Made by a program: the position numbers and the translations under genes. A stretch of 64,000 nucleotides of DNA, taken from assembly GCF_903645315.1 (NCBI RefSeq), contig NZ_CAHJXL010000002.1, forward strand, positions 764,017 through 828,016, read 5' to 3'. The first letter of the stretch is position 1. Every line of letters begins with the position of its first letter. The DNA is from Victivallis sp. Marseille-Q1083. GTDB lineage: Bacteria > Verrucomicrobiota > Lentisphaeria > Victivallales > Victivallaceae. A model generated the notes under the pieces. The model was not told the DNA's origin. It saw nothing but the letters and a program-made list of their open reading frames with translations, and did no database searches. Shown piece by piece: positions 17,413-25,876 of the stretch.

Positions 17413-17926
17413 ATGAAAATAACGTATATTCAGAAAAAAATATCGTATACTATTTATCGATTTTTAATCATAATTCAATCAACTTTTTTACAAATATTGA
17501 TCAAATTAATGAACTATCCATATAAGGAGTTAGGACCAATAAAAATAACATATCTTACAAATTCAAAAAAAGAATATTTAGAAAATGACCTAAATAATTA
17601 CCAGTTAAAACAATTGGAATATTTTTTTGAAAATAAACAATTTGCAATAGAAATCGATAAGATTCACAAGGCGAATATCTTATTACTTCTTGTTGATGAT
17701 AATTACATGAACGAAAATTTCAAAAAAACCGGTCATCTTTTTTTTTCTAAAGAATAAAATAATTACTAGTTGGATTAGGATTGCAATCCTACTTTATATC
17801 GGAGTCGAAAATGATAAAAAAAAGATGGAATCATTTATCAATAAAATATCTATAAATTATAATAAAGATCTAAGTAATTGGCAGAAGTTCATAGATACAA
17901 GGAAAAAATATAATTTCTTCAAATAG
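17413..17926 (+). pseudogene. AT-rich orphan gene interrupted at a T9 tract
   Basis: A frame from 17413 encodes 114 residues with an N-terminal hydrophobic region (YRFLIIIQSTFLQILIKLM). It stops at 17757, right after a run of nine T's (17738-17746). With eight T's the frame would continue as LKNKIITSWIRIAILLYIGVE for 57 more codons to a stop at 17926. In such AT-rich DNA a 57-codon open stretch in the next frame is unlikely by chance. I do not recognise the family. It could be a pseudogene, a phase-variable gene or a sequencing error. Confidence 0.45.
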
Positions 17927-17940
17927 AATATATAATTATG

Positions 17941-18070
17941 TATGGCCAAACCGGATCGCCGCAACTGCCAGTTATATGCATTGACAGATGTCCGGTAATT
18001 TTGATTCTGAAAAACGGTCGACCATTGACAAGGCTGTCGAAGTCTTAACTTCCGTCACCGGCGATCAAGC
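17941..18070 (+). pseudogene. Fragment of a second HEAT-type gene
   Basis: Bases 17942-17994 match 16698-16750 at 45 of 53 positions without gaps, by direct comparison. Read in the same frame they give NRIAATASYMH, then a TGA where the other copy has a Trp codon. A recognisably related reading continues as QMSGNFDSEKRSTIDKAV. It begins abruptly out of AT-rich DNA and fades after about 18070, so it is an internal fragment of a paralogue. Confidence 0.6.
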
Positions 18071-18270
18071 AATATATACAACCATAGATCAGTTTGATAT
18101 ACGTCGGAAGCTCTTTTTTCACAAGTATCCGGCGCGGAATAGCCGCTCAGACTTCCGGTGGCGTCATGCAGCTCCTCTTCGGCTGGAAACTTTGCGCTTG
18201 TCTGAAATGCCGTCGGTCATTAGTCTCTTAACGCTTTCCGGGGTAATCCGCACCAGGCGCGGACTGATTT

Positions 18271-19333
18271 TTACCAATCGGCAAAAAGGTCAAGTTGTTG
18301 CTCCTAGATCCGGTTTTCCATCTCTCCGCGGGCGCAATAGACTTTTTCATAAAGATATTGTCCATCATCGTCAAGATTGGTGACGATGAATCGATTATTG
18401 GGGGCGAATCTGTTGAATTCCGCTTTGGCAATGACCCGGCGAGGATATTTCCAGGTTCCTGCTGCGTACCTGAATTCAGTAAACAGTTTTGCTTTTTCAT
18501 ATGTTTCATTATAAGCTGCTTCTGCTTTGATTTAAAGTTCCTCTGAAAGCTTCAAAAGACGTGAATTTTTTGCCAGTCCGACAATGTATTTGACATTATT
18601 TCTATCACACCAGTTCAACATCTCCCGGCGGCAGAATCCGCTGTCGTCCCGAAAAATAATTCTGACTACAGGCCACTCCTGACGGAAGCGTTCTACCAAT
18701 AGCGAGAGAATTGCCCGGGAATGTTTTGCTCCATCTATTTTTGACGGGCGCAAGTAAGCCGTAAGCAATTGATCCCGGCAGAAAACATACAGCGGAAGAA
18801 AACAATAGTGATCATAATAACCGTGAAAAAAGCGATTTTCCTGCATCCCGCAGGTGAGATCATCGGTGGCATCGAAATCAAGAATCAATTCACGAGGCGG
18901 CGCTGAAAAGCTCTCTATGAAGAATTCGACAAATAACCGACTCAAGTCGATGCAGGCCTGACGTCCCACCCCGTTTTCGAATCGACATAAAGTGCTCGGG
19001 GGTGGCGAGTGACCGGTCACGACCGACAACGGTCTGAATCAGCGGATCGTTTCGCAATTCATGGTGGTCATTGAGGTCTTCATTGCCCGCAACCAGCGCA
19101 AACACTCTTTGCCGAAGCATGTCCGGAAAAGAGTGTTTCACTTTGCCGGACTGTCGAATATCAAAAGAATCCAGCAGTTTACCGACGCGCCGGGTCAAAC
19201 TGAGTTTGCGGTCGAATTCTTTAACAAAAAGCTACCCGCCGTCACTGCTGATATCTCCACCGGCGAAATTGAATTCAATTTTTCTGCTTTTCGGACCTTG
19301 AAAGACCGGAATCGAAACATTACATTTTGTCAT
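18271..19333 (-). pseudogene. IS1380-family transposase remnant
   Basis: Read leftward from the ATG at 19333 (MTKCNVSIPVFQGPK) the frame gives GGDISSDGG, an in-frame TAG at 19232, then RKLSLTRRVGKLLDSFDIRQ and VFALVAGNEDLNDH. After a frameshift near 19000 comes TLCRFENGVGRQACIDL, LDFDATDD, FFHGYYDHYCFLPLYVFC, LRPSKIDGAKHS, FRDDSGFCRREML and YIVGLAKNSRL. Further stops lie at 18532 and 18304. These are the standard blocks of IS1380-family transposases, including catalytic DATDD and DDSGF. The C-terminal part beyond 18271 is lost or unrecognisable. No terminal repeats were identified. Confidence 0.85.
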
Positions 19334-19635
19334 TGGCAGACCTCGGCATTTTATTGTGACGTAAGATATTACAATATAATACGTTAGTCGAGAATCTGCC
19401 TCTTTGTTTTTGAAAATTTACGCAATATTCAGGTTAGCAGCGTGACAATGCCTGAATCTGGTCTGCAGGGTATTAAAAGTTCAGAACAATCAATTAATTT
19501 ACCATGACTTTTTATTTTCGCAGAACTTTCCTTACATTATTCATCATACAGGCATAAAGCTTGCAAAGTGATGACGACGAGCGGCAATTCCGAACTGGCA
19601 ATATTTTACCGGGGATCTACAGGGATTGCCGTATC

Positions 19636-20322
19636 TTACCTCGTACAGTCGAATACGGTTGTCAGGCGTTCGGCGGCGAGAACTTCGCCGGGTGTACCGG
19701 CGGCAATGAGCCGCCCCTGATGCAGAAGCAATGCGGCGTCGAGATAGCGCGGTGCGATGAACAGATCGTGGGAGACCATGAGGACGCATTTGCCTTCGCG
19801 GGCAAACTGGCGCAGCAACCGGTAAAAAGCACGCTGAAAACCGATGTCCAGCGAGCTGGCCGGTTCGTCCAGCAGCAGGAACGGCGTTGCCTGGGCGACG
19901 GCCCGGGCCAGCATTACCCGTTGCCGTTCTCCGCCGCTCAGGTTACTGTACGGCTGGGAGGACAATTCCGTCAGCTGGAGCCGGCGGATAGCATCTTCCA
20001 CAACGGCCGTGTTGCCGGTACTTTTCCGCCACGGATAACGGCCCAACGCCACCACTTCCCGGACGGAGAGCGGTATGCGGGCCGGAATCTCCTGTTCGAC
20101 AACTGCCAGGGTTCTGGCCCGCTCTGAAGCTGTCACGTAGGTCGGCGCGAGCCGGCCGGAATTGGGCGTCAACTCACCGGTAATGAGTTTCAGCAGCGTA
20201 CTTTTGCCGCTGCCGTTCGGGCCGAAGATCCCGTAAAAACGTCCCGGTTCGAAACGGGTGGACAATTTGTTCAGCACCGGTCGGCCGGCATAGCCAAAGG
20301 TGACGTTTTCCAATTCAATCAT
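19636..20322 (-). CDS. ABC transporter ATP-binding protein, FecE/BtuD type
   Basis: A 228-residue ATPase of an iron-siderophore/cobalamin-type importer. Walker A GPNGSGKST is at ~34, the ABC signature LSGGERQRVMLARA at ~130, Walker B FLLLDEPASSLD at ~150 and the switch His in MVSHDL at ~186. The start overlaps the permease stop by eight bases. It is the last gene of the operon. The length is slightly short for FecE (about 255), and it lacks a longer C-terminal tail. The substrate cannot be read from the sequence. Confidence 0.9.
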   Translation of the reverse strand: MIELENVTFGYAGRPVLNKLSTRFEPGRFYGIFGPNGSGKSTLLKLITGELTPNSGRLAPTYVTASERARTLAVVEQEIPARIPLSVREVVALGRYPWRKSTGNTAVVEDAIRRLQLTELSSQPYSNLSGGERQRVMLARAVAQATPFLLLDEPASSLDIGFQRAFYRLLRQFAREGKCVLMVSHDLFIAPRYLDAALLLHQGRLIAAGTPGEVLAAERLTTVFDCTR

Positions 20323-21274
20323 GAGGCATTCTCCCGTGGCGGAGCAAGAGGTAAAAGAAGAACGGGCCGCCGCCGAGCGCGGTCAGTATCCCGACCGGAA
20401 TTTCATGCGGTGCGGCGACGGTGCGGGCTGCCAGATCGGCGAGCAGCAGCAAGAGACCGCCGGTTAGAATCACGCCGGGCAGCAGTGTTCTGAATCCGGC
20501 TCCACTGAAAATCCGGACGATGTGCGGGACGGCCAATCCGACGAAACCGATGACGCCGCAACAGCCGACGGCAACGGCGGTCAGTACGGCGATGGTCAAC
20601 ATAAGCAGCGGTTTGACGGTTTTCAACGGCACGCCGGCCAGTTCCGCCGCCCGATCGCCGAGCAACAGCATGTCCAGCTCCGGAGCCAATCGCAGGAGAA
20701 CAGTCCAGCCGGCCGCGGCGATCGGCGCCAGCAGCAGAATATCCCGCCAGCCGATTCGCCAGAAGCCGCCGAGCAGCCAGAATACCAGCGACGACAACCG
20801 TTCGTCGGCCAGATAGAGTGCACCGGAAGTCAATGCGGCGCAGAAGGCATTGACCGCGATACCGGCCAGGATCAGCGTCGCTCCGTCCCAGTGACGATAT
20901 TTGCCGGGAAGAAACAGCAGCAGCAAAGAGAGAATACCGAACAGGATTCCCAGCGGCGTCATCAGCCACGGAGAAAGGAACAAACCGAGCACTGCGCCGA
21001 GTGCCGCCGCATTGACCACGCCGAGTACATGCGGAGAAGCGAGGTCATTGCGAAAAAGATTCTGCGCCGCCGCTCCGGCGGCAGCCAACATACCGCCGGC
21101 CAGAAGGGCGGCGAGCAGGCGCGGCAACCGGATATTCAGCAGAATAGTCCTGGCGGTTCCGGCTGGTTCGCCGCCGGTCAGGAGCAGCCAGAGATCGCAC
21201 CAATCACAATTGCCGGCTCCCATTCCCCAGGAAAACAACAACAGAACCGGAAGCGCCGCCAGCAGATATTTCAT
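20315..21274 (-). CDS. ABC transporter permease, FecCD/BtuC family
   Basis: A 319-residue integral membrane permease with about ten hydrophobic segments. Family motifs are NIRLPRLLAALLAGGMLAAAGAA near the N-terminus, LASPHVLGVVNAAALGA, GFVGLAVPHIVR (~235) and the final HEIPVGILTALGGGPFFFYLLLR. These mark the BtuC/FhuB/FecCD family that imports siderophores, haem or corrinoids. The ATG at 21274 follows the radical SAM stop with one intervening base, which indicates coupling; a start 13 codons upstream is possible. Only one permease gene is present, so it likely acts as a homodimer. Confidence 0.92.
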   Translation of the reverse strand: MKYLLAALPVLLLFSWGMGAGNCDWCDLWLLLTGGEPAGTARTILLNIRLPRLLAALLAGGMLAAAGAAAQNLFRNDLASPHVLGVVNAAALGAVLGLFLSPWLMTPLGILFGILSLLLLFLPGKYRHWDGATLILAGIAVNAFCAALTSGALYLADERLSSLVFWLLGGFWRIGWRDILLLAPIAAAGWTVLLRLAPELDMLLLGDRAAELAGVPLKTVKPLLMLTIAVLTAVAVGCCGVIGFVGLAVPHIVRIFSGAGFRTLLPGVILTGGLLLLLADLAARTVAAPHEIPVGILTALGGGPFFFYLLLRHGRMPHD

Positions 21275-21275
21275 A

Positions 21276-22019
21276 TCAGACTCCGGCGACGATCCGGACG
21301 TCGAACCGGTCATCGCGTGTGGTCAGGTCCAGCGCTTCGGCGCCGGTCAGATGGGAACTGGCGACCTGCGACAGATAACTGCCGGCCAGTTGCCTGGCTT
21401 CAACCATTTCCACTTCGGAAGGGCGCCGCCACGGCTGGCCCGGCACCGGAATATAGCCCATGATATGAAACGGGATGGACGGATCGAGTTTCGCCAGGTA
21501 GCGGGCCAGGCCTTCCAATTCCCCCAGGCCGACCAGTTCGGGAATAAAAACCAGGTTGGCGCTCATCTGCAGTCCGGCGTCAAAAGCGCGGGAAAAATTG
21601 TCGTAAATCAAGGTCTTCGGCCGTCCGGTGAGCCGCCGGTGAAGCGTTGCGCTCCAGGCTTTGAAGCCGACATTGGCGCCGTCGAGCCAGGGAATCGGTA
21701 GGCGGCTTCCGTTGGTGTGGCCGAGCCTGGTCGTTGCGCCGAGTTCCTGTTTGGCGAACCGGAGCATCGCGTCGATTTCCGGGGCGATGGTCGGTTCGCC
21801 GCCCATGAAATAAACTTTGGCGGGCCGGAGGGTACGCAACGTTTCCCGCTGGGCGGCGATGGTCAGAAATTGTGCCGGTTTCGGTTCGGCAAAACCGGGC
21901 CGTCCGGCGGCGCCGCTGCGGAGCTTATAGCTGCAGAACGGGCAGTGAAAGGTACAGCCCCAGTTGTGCAGGGTGGCGAAATCGTATTTTTCGTTCCAGG
22001 TGATCCGATAAAAAGACAT
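21276..22019 (-). CDS. Radical SAM enzyme inside the ABC importer operon
   Basis: A 247-residue radical SAM protein. The 4Fe-4S motif CTFHCPFC (CX3CX2C) is at ~22-29, after NWG. The SAM-binding GGE motif occurs as YFMGGEPT at ~70. A strand-helix pattern of a partial TIM barrel follows (LGHTNGSRLPI, LVFIPELVGLGELEG, PFHIMGYIPVPG). There is no auxiliary cluster or SPASM tail; the size resembles activase-type enzymes. It lies between binding protein and permease genes, with four bases to the first and one to the second, so it belongs to this transport operon. A role in processing the imported ligand is an inference; the substrate is unknown. Confidence 0.85.
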   Translation of the reverse strand: MSFYRITWNEKYDFATLHNWGCTFHCPFCSYKLRSGAAGRPGFAEPKPAQFLTIAAQRETLRTLRPAKVYFMGGEPTIAPEIDAMLRFAKQELGATTRLGHTNGSRLPIPWLDGANVGFKAWSATLHRRLTGRPKTLIYDNFSRAFDAGLQMSANLVFIPELVGLGELEGLARYLAKLDPSIPFHIMGYIPVPGQPWRRPSEVEMVEARQLAGSYLSQVASSHLTGAEALDLTTRDDRFDVRIVAGV

Positions 22020-22023
22020 GTAT

Positions 22024-22956
22024 TTACCTCATTTGGGCTTGCAGATATTCGACGGCTTCCAGCGGCGCGATTCCTTCGGTGATCAGCCGGCGCGGCACCG
22101 GGTAAATCCGGCGGTGCCGTACCGCCGGAATCGACGCGAAACCGGGCCGGGCGGCGATCTCTGCCGGATTGCCGAACCCTTCCGGATAAAAGATGATTTC
22201 CGGGGCGTTTTCAATGATTTTTTCGGCGCTGGCCAGGCCGGTCCGGGCGAAGATGCTGCGGCCGCCGGCAGCACGGAGCAGGTCGCCGATATAACTCTCT
22301 TCGCCGGCCGCTTTGCCGGGTGAATAGAGTTCGAAATAGACCGGAATGCCGGCGTTTCCCGCTTCGGCGGCGATTTGCGACAGCTCCCGGCGGAAGGTGC
22401 TGGCAAGAGCCTGGGCCTGGGCCGTTTGGCCGGTCAATTCCCCCAATTGCCGCAGGAAATCCGGGTATTGATTCAGGCGCAGAATTGGCAGCACCTCCAC
22501 CCGAAGTCCGGCGGAACGGAAACGGGCGGCAGCCTCTTCCTGATAATACCAGAGAATGACACAGTCGATTTCAAGTTCGGTAATTTTTTCCAGCGAGATG
22601 GCGGCACCCTTGCCGATTACCGGCGGCGGAGGCGCATCGGCGGCGATGAGTCCGTATTCATCAATGGCGGCCGGCGGAAGATCAAGCCGGGTCAGGACGG
22701 CGGTGGCGGCGGCCGAGAGCGAAAGGATGCGGTTGGGGGGCCGCTTGGATTGTTCCGGCGCACAGCCGAACAGCAGGACCAGCAACAGCAGAACCGGCCA
22801 GCGCTTATGCCGTTTCGTCAGGAAGTGTTTCCCGCAGTCAGGAGGACAACATTTCCGCTTCGGTGCAATCGGAGCGGCCAGTGAAACCGCTTCGCCGGCC
22901 GTTGTCGGGCTGCCGCCTTTTGATGCGGGCGCTGGAGAAGGGATCGCTTTAATCAT
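22024..22956 (-). CDS. Substrate-binding lipoprotein, BtuF/FecB type
   Basis: A periplasmic binding protein for the ABC importer. It has a lipoprotein signal with lipobox LFGC. The two lobes of a type III binding protein begin [16 protein letters not shown], with LEIDCVILW and later [17 protein letters not shown] and [20 protein letters not shown]. The start is uncertain. The ATG at 22956 overlaps the stop of the upstream prepilin gene (ATGATTAA) but leaves about 45 residues before the hydrophobic signal. A non-ATG start close to [15 protein letters not shown] would give a normal leader. Four bases separate it from the radical SAM gene. Confidence 0.82.
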   Translation of the reverse strand: MIKAIPSPAPASKGGSPTTAGEAVSLAAPIAPKRKCCPPDCGKHFLTKRHKRWPVLLLLVLLFGCAPEQSKRPPNRILSLSAAATAVLTRLDLPPAAIDEYGLIAADAPPPPVIGKGAAISLEKITELEIDCVILWYYQEEAAARFRSAGLRVEVLPILRLNQYPDFLRQLGELTGQTAQAQALASTFRRELSQIAAEAGNAGIPVYFELYSPGKAAGEESYIGDLLRAAGGRSIFARTGLASAEKIIENAPEIIFYPEGFGNPAEIAARPGFASIPAVRHRRIYPVPRRLITEGIAPLEAVEYLQAQMR

Positions 22957-23644
22957 CAAATGTACCGTCCCAGGCATTCCGACAATCCCAGTATCGATAT
23001 GGCGCCGATTCGAATTTCAAGGTTGAAACGTGACCGTCGGCAAAGGCGGCGTTGAAATTGTGTGCGGCGCCGGGGTGGCGGAACGACAAATTTTTGCAGA
23101 AGCCGTCGGCCACGCCGGTTTCGCCGCCGACATCGCCGAAGAGCGGGGATGCGATCGTCGTACCGATGTAATAGGCGCCGGCATCGGCGACGGTGACGAA
23201 TTCCGAAGGGGTGGCGATCAGTCCGGCATTGATGCCGTACCAGAGTTTATAAGCGTTTTGATTTTCATAGCCTTTGGAATAACATTGATTGATTCCATAA
23301 CTCAATTTATTGACATCGCTGCTGCCGTAGACAACTTTGCGGTCCTCGGGACGGCTGTCGGCGGCACAGACAAAAACATTTCCGGCGCTCTGTTCGCTTT
23401 TGGCGGTCAGATAGGGCACCAGCAGATCCACCCAGCGGACCCCGGATTTGCTGACCGGCGGCGTGAAGTTCCAATCGGCGGTATAGCTGAAATAGGCCAT
23501 TCCCTGCTGCTTCAAATTGCCGAGGCAGTGAATGGTGACGGCTTTGCTTCTGGCCGTCTGCAGCGCCGGCAGCAGTAAACTGGCGAGGATGGCGATGACT
23601 GCGATGACGACGAGCAGTTCCACCAGGGTAAAAGTAGGTTTCAT
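22949..23644 (-). CDS. Prepilin-like protein with H-X9-DG tail
   Basis: A 231-residue protein with the class III prepilin head [20 protein letters not shown] after a MKPT leader, and the C-terminal signature [17 protein letters not shown]. This family is present in many copies in Lentisphaerota and Planctomycetota and is probably exported by a type II/IV pilus-type machine; functions are mostly unknown. Residue -1 is Thr, not Gly. It is the first gene of the run that continues with the ABC importer, overlapping the binding protein start by eight bases if that ATG is used. It may be surface-exposed and assist uptake, but this is conjecture. Confidence 0.85.
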   Translation of the reverse strand: MKPTFTLVELLVVIAVIAILASLLLPALQTARSKAVTIHCLGNLKQQGMAYFSYTADWNFTPPVSKSGVRWVDLLVPYLTAKSEQSAGNVFVCAADSRPEDRKVVYGSSDVNKLSYGINQCYSKGYENQNAYKLWYGINAGLIATPSEFVTVADAGAYYIGTTIASPLFGDVGGETGVADGFCKNLSFRHPGAAHNFNAAFADGHVSTLKFESAPYRYWDCRNAWDGTFDD

Positions 23645-23840
23645 CGTTTTTTTTATCTTTCCGGATTTTTATTGCTCCTTATTTCTTACCATAATGGTTA
23701 GAGTAGCTGTCAGTCAAGATCGTTTTTTTAAATATTGCGATTTTTTTCTTATGCAAGACTTGAATTGACGGCGCCGGATGGTCAGCGTGACGCCGTCATC
23801 CGAAAGACAGTCTGCCGCTGCCTGCAGGGGGCAAAATAGA

Positions 23841-23881
23841 GAATGCGAAGGGAGGCCCGGCCGGGGCCCCCCTTTGCATTC
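23841..23881 (-). terminator. Intrinsic terminator after the sugar dehydrogenase gene
   Basis: An 18-base-pair stem (23841-23858 with 23864-23881, one mismatch and one G-U pair) has a GGCCC core and a five-base loop. In the leftward direction it is followed by TCTATTTTG. It ends transcription 27 bases after the stop at 23908 and isolates this gene from the prepilin/ABC operon. Confidence 0.85.
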
Positions 23882-23907
23882 GTATTGGTCCGGCAACTGA
23901 AAACGGA

Positions 23908-25334
23908 TTAGTTCTTTCCAGTATAGTGAAAGACGAGAATGCTCCCCGGATTTTTCATTTCTCCGGTAGGAATGAGCGCTTCGTCCAACCCGTTGCCGGC
24001 ATTGTCCGTGATGACAAAGAGCCGCTCCCCGCTCGGGTCGATTGCGGCGCCCCGGTAACGGTTCCGGCTATGGAATTCTTTATCCACATCACCCTGGACT
24101 TGGCGGCCGCTGTCGCTCAATCTCACGATATAGACGGCGCCGTTTTTGAGGGCGGTGACGATCAGCGAATTGCGCCAGGCCGGCACCGCTGCATCCTTCG
24201 GATAATACAGAATGCTGGACGGCGCAATGGTCGGCCAGTCGATATAATCGAGCCCGGCGTCGGCACAGCGCAGATCGCTGTAATCATAGTTCCCGGGGAC
24301 GGTGTAGAAGGTTTTGAGCGGTTCTTTGAAATTGGGCGCATTCCAGTCGGTCTCCTGCTGTTTCGGCACATCGTCGGGAATGAGGTTGGCATCCCATTTC
24401 AAGTCCTTGCAATTGGGTGCGGCGGAATAATTGGCATAGACATAACCGTGGTTATCGCGGAAACCGGCCACCTGCGGCCAGCCGTAATTGCCGCCGGCTT
24501 CCAGCAGGTTGATTTCGTCGTCCGAGGATGGCCCATGCTCACAGGAATACAGAATACCGTCCGGACCGAATGTCAGGCCTTGCGGATTGCGGTGCCCGTA
24601 GGTGAAAACGTGACTGCGGACCCCGTTCAGGACCGGATTGTCCTCGGGGATGCTGCCGTCGGGGTTGAATCGCAGAACTTTGCCGACATAAGCGGTCCAG
24701 TCCTGGTTCTTCACCTCTTCGGCCGTGGGCAGCCGCTGGGCTTCGATCGGCAGACAGGCATTGCCGAACTGGTTGTGCCCCATTTCTCCTTTGGACAAAT
24801 ACAATTTGCCGTCCGGCCCGAAAATCAGACGGCCGCCGTTATGATCGTTGCCGGCCGGCATTCCGTCGATCAGGATGACCGGATCGCCCATCGTCTGCCG
24901 CTTGGCATCATATAACGGGCGATGCGTCCCTGGCGTTGGCCGTCGACGCGGTGAATGTAGTAGACATACAAAGAATCATTGCCGCCGCCTTTGAGCAGCT
25001 CCGGCGATAACGCAAAGCCGAGGACGCCTTCGTGCGGCGTATCGGGATAAGCTTCGTCGATGGTGCCGACAACTTTCTTTTCGCCGGTATCCGGGTTGAC
25101 GCGGGTGATTCGTTTTCCGGCCCGTTCCGAGACCCAGAGCCAATTGTCCGGTCCCCACACCAGATTCCATGGCGAATCAAGCCCTTCGGTCAAGACATAT
25201 CCTTCGAATTGCGTCAGAGGCAGTTTTTTGAATTCTCCCGCATTCGTGCCGGTCGGAACCGTCGTCCCGCAACCCGCCGCCGCCAAGCACAGCGCGGCCA
25301 GAATGCCGCCCATTCCCGTTCTGCGAATCCACAT
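23908..25334 (-). pseudogene. PQQ-dependent sugar dehydrogenase-type lipoprotein, one frameshift
   Basis: The first frame (25334 to 24870) has a lipoprotein signal (LAAAGC) and the first beta-propeller blades (LDSPWNLVWGPDNWLWVSERAG, split by me from a longer match). The second frame (to 23908) takes over near 24890 and carries the family core: GNDHNGGRLIFGPDG with the catalytic His, TYGHRNPQGLTFGPDG, EHGP..DEINLLEAGGNYGWP and a C-terminal YRGAAIDPSGERLFV. The two join in KRQTMGDPV by a one-base change. The start at 25334 has GGAGGAG six bases upstream. It is either a fresh pseudogene or a sequencing error, since both halves are otherwise intact. Confidence 0.85.
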
Positions 25335-25755
25335 GATCAACTCCTCCTTCAGTCTCAATCTTGTTATTCGGTTTTGCCAACCAAAAAGTAAAAACCACGT
25401 TATCCATCACGCAGTTTCTTAAACTATAATACGGAAAATATTCAATTCAAGATTTTTGTCGAATGATCTCGGTTGAATGATTCATCTTTTCATGGAGAAA
25501 TATAGCAATATGGAAAAAAGTCTTGAATAAAAAGTGACAATTCCGGGAATGGCTTTTCCGGATCTTGTGATAGTCAAACCAGTCTGCTGGCCGGTGACGA
25601 TATCATGTGTATCGCCTCGTCGACCGGGTGAGAACGGATTTTACCAGACTTCCGGTCATTTGATTAATGGATTGCCGGGAAGGCGTTTTTTTTTGAAAAT
25701 GACGATTCTGCCGATCCAGAAAGGGTGGCAGATGAAAGGTATTGTGACAAAATAA
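25335..25755. other. Intergenic region without a convincing gene
   Basis: About 420 bases between the divergent sugar-dehydrogenase and regulator genes. It has a short open frame at 25534-25755 with no ribosome site and no recognisable content, which I do not accept. A T9 run after CCGGGAAGGCG near 25676-25695 looks terminator-like but has no clean stem. No RNA gene was recognised. Confidence 0.5.
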
Positions 25756-25786
25756 TGTCCATTGCATTGAGCTTATTTGTCCATTG
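25756..25786. promoter_or_regulatory. Direct repeats TGTCCATTG, possible operator
   Basis: TGTCCATTG occurs at 25756-25764 and again at 25778-25786, a spacing of 22 bases (two helical turns). They end 27 bases before the -35 box of the GntR-LacI regulator gene. Two in-phase direct repeats at this place suggest a binding site for a dimeric regulator, possibly the one encoded next to it. Confidence 0.35.
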
Positions 25787-25813
25787 TAAGTTCAGTGTTG
25801 TTGTTTACGCCTC

Positions 25814-25842
25814 TTGACAGATTGCCAAAAATTTGCTAAAAT
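25814..25842 (+). promoter_or_regulatory. Sigma-70-type promoter of the GntR-LacI regulator
   Basis: TTGACA (25814-25819) and TAAAAT (25837-25842) are separated by exactly 17 bases. The -35 is perfect and the -10 has one mismatch. The regulator's ATG lies 35 bases downstream. Confidence 0.75.
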
Positions 25843-25876
25843 ATGAAAAAGAAAGCAATAAGGGGGCCAAAAGGCA

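Larger units (their letters stand above)
13741..19560. other. AT-rich, degraded accessory island
   Basis: From the panB terminator to just before the ABC operon the DNA turns AT-rich with short, orphan or broken genes. It holds two transposase remnants of different families, one TPR lipoprotein, one frameshifted HEAT gene plus a fragment of a second copy, and small genes without recognisable family. Patches of GC-rich, host-like sequence (16320-17057, 17941-18530) are embedded in it. Bases 13741-13806, 14439-14635 and 19334-19635 show no gene. I read the region as a site of repeated insertion and decay; no integrase, tRNA or attachment repeat was found to mark it as a single mobile unit. Confidence 0.7.

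Noticed and set aside
13741-19560. Complete mobile element with attachment sites
   Set aside because: No integrase, no tRNA gene and no flanking direct repeats were found; only transposase remnants.
22845-22900. Words resembling a cobalamin riboswitch on the plus strand (GTCAGGAGGAC and, after it, CGGTGCAATCGGAGCGGCCAGTG)
   Set aside because: They are on the strand opposite to the ABC operon and in the wrong order (the GGTGcAA part should come before the CAGGAGAC part). No complete B12 box structure could be drawn.
25534-25755. A 73-codon frame in the gap before the GntR-LacI gene
   Set aside because: No ribosome site, no recognisable product, and it ends in the repeat/promoter region.
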